From Clostridiales bacterium (GTDB lineage: Bacteria; Bacillota; Clostridia; Christensenellales; Aristaeellaceae), in the NCBI GenBank assembly GCA_012517815.1, contig JAAYUF010000095.1, positions 1 to 34,128 on the forward strand: a stretch of 34,128 bases of DNA, given 5' to 3'. Position numbers and translations under genes: made by a program. Below, one piece after another: positions 32,608-34,128 of this stretch. How positions within the stretch are numbered: position 1 is the stretch's first letter; each line of letters starts with the position of its first letter. Below the pieces are notes generated by a model. It was not told where the DNA came from. It saw only the letters and a program-made list of their open reading frames with translations, and did no database searches.

Positions 32608-33894
32608 TTATTGCTTGACGTTGTCCAGCAGCGCGAGGGTCACCGTCACGTCTTTGTACTCGCCGTCCTTGATGTCATCCAGACTCTTGGCGTCCGTGAT
32701 GCCTTCGGCGCGGTAGAGCTTGATCGAGGCGGTATCCCCGACGTTCTTGGCCTGCAGGATGCTGATCAGCTGCGAGGTGGAGGTGATCACGGTGCCGTCC
32801 GCCTGCACGATGATATCGCCGGCCTGAATGCCCGCCTGATCCGCGGGGGAGCCGCTTTCCACTTCGGTCACATACGCGCCGTTGGGGATGATGCCCTCCT
32901 GCACGGCATAGCTGGAGAAGTTGGTGGCGTTGGTCACCGTCACGCCGATGCGGGGTTTGGTGCTATCGGTGCTGCTGCCGCTCACGGAGGAGCTGCTGCT
33001 GGAGCTGGAAGCGGTGGTTTTGCCTTCCAGCACATCGTTGATCAGGGGCTTGGCCACGTTGATCGGGATCGCCATGCCGATGCCTTCCACGGAGGTGCTG
33101 GAGTAGTACGAGCCGGTGTACTTCATGCTGGGTACGCCGATGAGCTCGCCCGCGACGTTGAACATGCCGCCGCCGCTGTTGCCGGCGTTGATCGCCGCGT
33201 CCGTCTGGATCATGTAGTTGACCACGTCTTCCCGGCGGCCGTAGATGTCGTAGTTCTCGCTGGTCACCTCACGGTTGAGGGCGGAAATCACGCCCACCGT
33301 CGTGGTGCCCGTAAAGGAAAGCGGGTTGCCGATGCAGATGGCCCAGTCGCCCACGTTCAGCACGTCGCTGTCGCCGATGGTCACGGGCGCGATGTCGAGG
33401 TTGTCCACCTTGAGCACGGCCAGGTCGAGGGTCTCATCCGAGCCCGCCACGGTCGCCGTGTAGGTTTTGTCGCCGGAAGTCACTTCCAGCGAGGTGGCGC
33501 TGTCCACCACGTGGTAGTTGGTCAGCACGTAGCCTTCCGCGATCACCACGCCGCTGCCGCTGCTCTGCAGCACCTCGCGGCTGCTGCCGTTGCTGTCGCC
33601 GTTGCTGCCGCCGTTGCTGCCGCCATTGTCATCCCCGAAGCCGTACCCGAAGCCAAAATAGCTGTTGCGGGACGCGTTGGTGTAGTTGTTGACGCCCACC
33701 ACGCTGTCTTTCACTTTGTTGACGGCTTCCGTAAAGGGACTGGTGACCACCGTCGCGTTTTCGGAAACCTTGACGGCTTCCGCGGAGGCGTTGGAGCTCA
33801 TCTGTCCAAGCGTGACCGTAGCGCCGACCACCAGCATCAGAGCCATAGCGATCGCCAGATAACCGTAGAGACTTTTCTTTGTAGTATTCTTCAT
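32608..33894 (-). CDS. htrA: HtrA/DegP-type serine protease with PDZ domain
   Basis: Membrane-anchored protease of 428 residues that degrades misfolded proteins outside the cytoplasm. One helix (about 10-30) anchors it. The trypsin-like domain has the full triad: H128 in 'YVLTNYHVV', D157 in 'TLDLAVLKV' and S240 in 'INAGNSGGGMF'. A PDZ domain (about 320-410) has 'GSPADQAGIQAGDIIVQADG'. Two low-complexity linkers stand out: a Gly/Phe/Asn/Ser-rich one (79-105) between anchor and protease and a Ser run (about 299-313) before PDZ. The start at 33894 follows AAGGAGG. It appears to be a one-gene unit ended by a strong terminator. Confidence 0.95.
   Translation of the reverse strand: MKNTTKKSLYGYLAIAMALMLVVGATVTLGQMSSNASAEAVKVSENATVVTSPFTEAVNKVKDSVVGVNNYTNASRNSYFGFGYGFGDDNGGSNGGSNGDSNGSSREVLQSSGSGVVIAEGYVLTNYHVVDSATSLEVTSGDKTYTATVAGSDETLDLAVLKVDNLDIAPVTIGDSDVLNVGDWAICIGNPLSFTGTTTVGVISALNREVTSENYDIYGRREDVVNYMIQTDAAINAGNSGGGMFNVAGELIGVPSMKYTGSYYSSTSVEGIGMAIPINVAKPLINDVLEGKTTASSSSSSSSVSGSSTDSTKPRIGVTVTNATNFSSYAVQEGIIPNGAYVTEVESGSPADQAGIQAGDIIVQADGTVITSTSQLISILQAKNVGDTASIKLYRAEGITDAKSLDDIKDGEYKDVTVTLALLDNVKQ
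33587..33622 (-). repeat. 12-base tandem repeat within htrA
   Basis: Three consecutive units of CCGTTGCTGYCG (plus strand) encode Gly-Gly/Asp-Ser-Asn steps in the linker before the protease domain; a fourth, decayed unit follows. Such a repeat can gain or lose units by slippage without shifting the frame. Confidence 0.75.
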
Positions 33895-33921
33895 GGTTGG
33901 TCCCCTCCTTACTACGCGGTT

Positions 33922-33927
33922 AGGATA
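33922..33927 (-). promoter_or_regulatory. Possible extended -10 element of htrA
   Basis: On the minus strand TGGTATCCT forms an extended -10 (TGnTATnnT) about 27 bases before the start codon. No matching -35 box is seen, so this is a weak call. Confidence 0.25.
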
Positions 33928-34004
33928 CCACGAACTTTTGACCAGATCGTGAACGGCCCATGAAGAATGTTTAGCTTATTTTCAAACCTGTGCGGCCGTT
34001 CCGT

Positions 34005-34128
34005 TCACAAACACGGCGGCGGCTCCGCGGGGCGCGCATCCGCGCCGGTCGCGGGCCGGTCCTTCTCAGCGGCGAACACGGCCATGGCGCATTCCAGCCG
34101 CTTGCGCTCCATCCGGCATTCCAGATCG
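34005..34128 (-). CDS. C-terminal end of an unidentified gene, cut by the window edge
   Basis: The last bases hold an open minus-strand frame of 40 codons ending in TGA at 34005. Third positions are strongly G/C, as in the real genes here, which supports coding. Readable residues begin 'DLECRMERKRLECAMAVFAA' and end in a Pro/Ala-rich tail. The charged, helical pattern does not let me name the family. It would lie upstream of htrA on the same strand, about 110 bases apart. Confidence 0.5.
   Translation of the reverse strand, partial: DLECRMERKRLECAMAVFAAEKDRPATGADARPAEPPPCL

Noticed and set aside
32599..33963. 454-codon open frame on the plus strand
   Set aside because: It is the antisense frame of htrA, which has a full catalytic triad, PDZ domain, ribosome site and terminator on the minus strand.

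Overview
The window is about 34 kb of GC-rich bacterial DNA, probably from an anaerobic, high-GC Bacillota (Clostridia-like). The clues are a YesM/YesN-type two-component pair, GntR/UTRA, YheO/DauR-like and PadR regulators, canonical TTGACA/TATAAT promoters, strong AGGAGG ribosome sites and long runs of genes overlapping by 4 bases (ATGA). I saw no rRNA, tRNA, CRISPR array or phage genes. The left edge holds what looks like the end of an IS481-type insertion sequence (1-138).

Layout. (1) 402-6716, minus strand: a sugar ABC importer (binding protein, two permeases) followed by a histidine kinase and an AraC-type response regulator. (2) 6972-7784, plus strand, divergent from it: a nucleoside phosphorylase with its own promoter. 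(3) 8246-18981, minus strand: one 11-gene operon starting at a perfect TTGACA-17-TATAAT promoter and ending at a terminator. Its order is gntR, BMP-type binding protein, ABC ATPase, two permeases, isochorismatase-like hydrolase, PfkB kinase, nucleoside phosphorylase-like protein, BtpA-like TIM barrel, iron-type alcohol dehydrogenase and an orphan TrpA-like lyase. (4) 19487-26646, minus strand: a nine-gene operon with a YheO/DauR-like regulator, RidA, a polar amino-acid ABC importer, a PIG-L deacetylase, a SelA-like PLP enzyme and a D-amino-acid-type aminotransferase. (5) 27553-30894, plus strand: PadR regulator, ChrA-type transporter and a cation:proton antiporter. (6) 31132-34128, minus strand: a zinc-ribbon-repeat protein of unknown role, an HtrA-type protease and the tail of a further gene.

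How the genes work together. Region 3 reads as uptake of a nucleoside-like molecule, phosphorolysis, phosphorylation of the sugar, an unassigned TIM-barrel step, aldol-type cleavage by the TrpA-like protein and reduction of the released aldehyde. No deoC or deoB is present, so the classical deoxyribose route is not encoded here. This operon is the best candidate for an undescribed pathway. Region 4 reads as import and deamination of a D-amino acid or acylated amino acid, with RidA removing reactive enamines. Three solute-binding proteins share two features: none has a convincing lipobox cysteine, and each gene is followed by a strong stem-loop before the next transporter gene.
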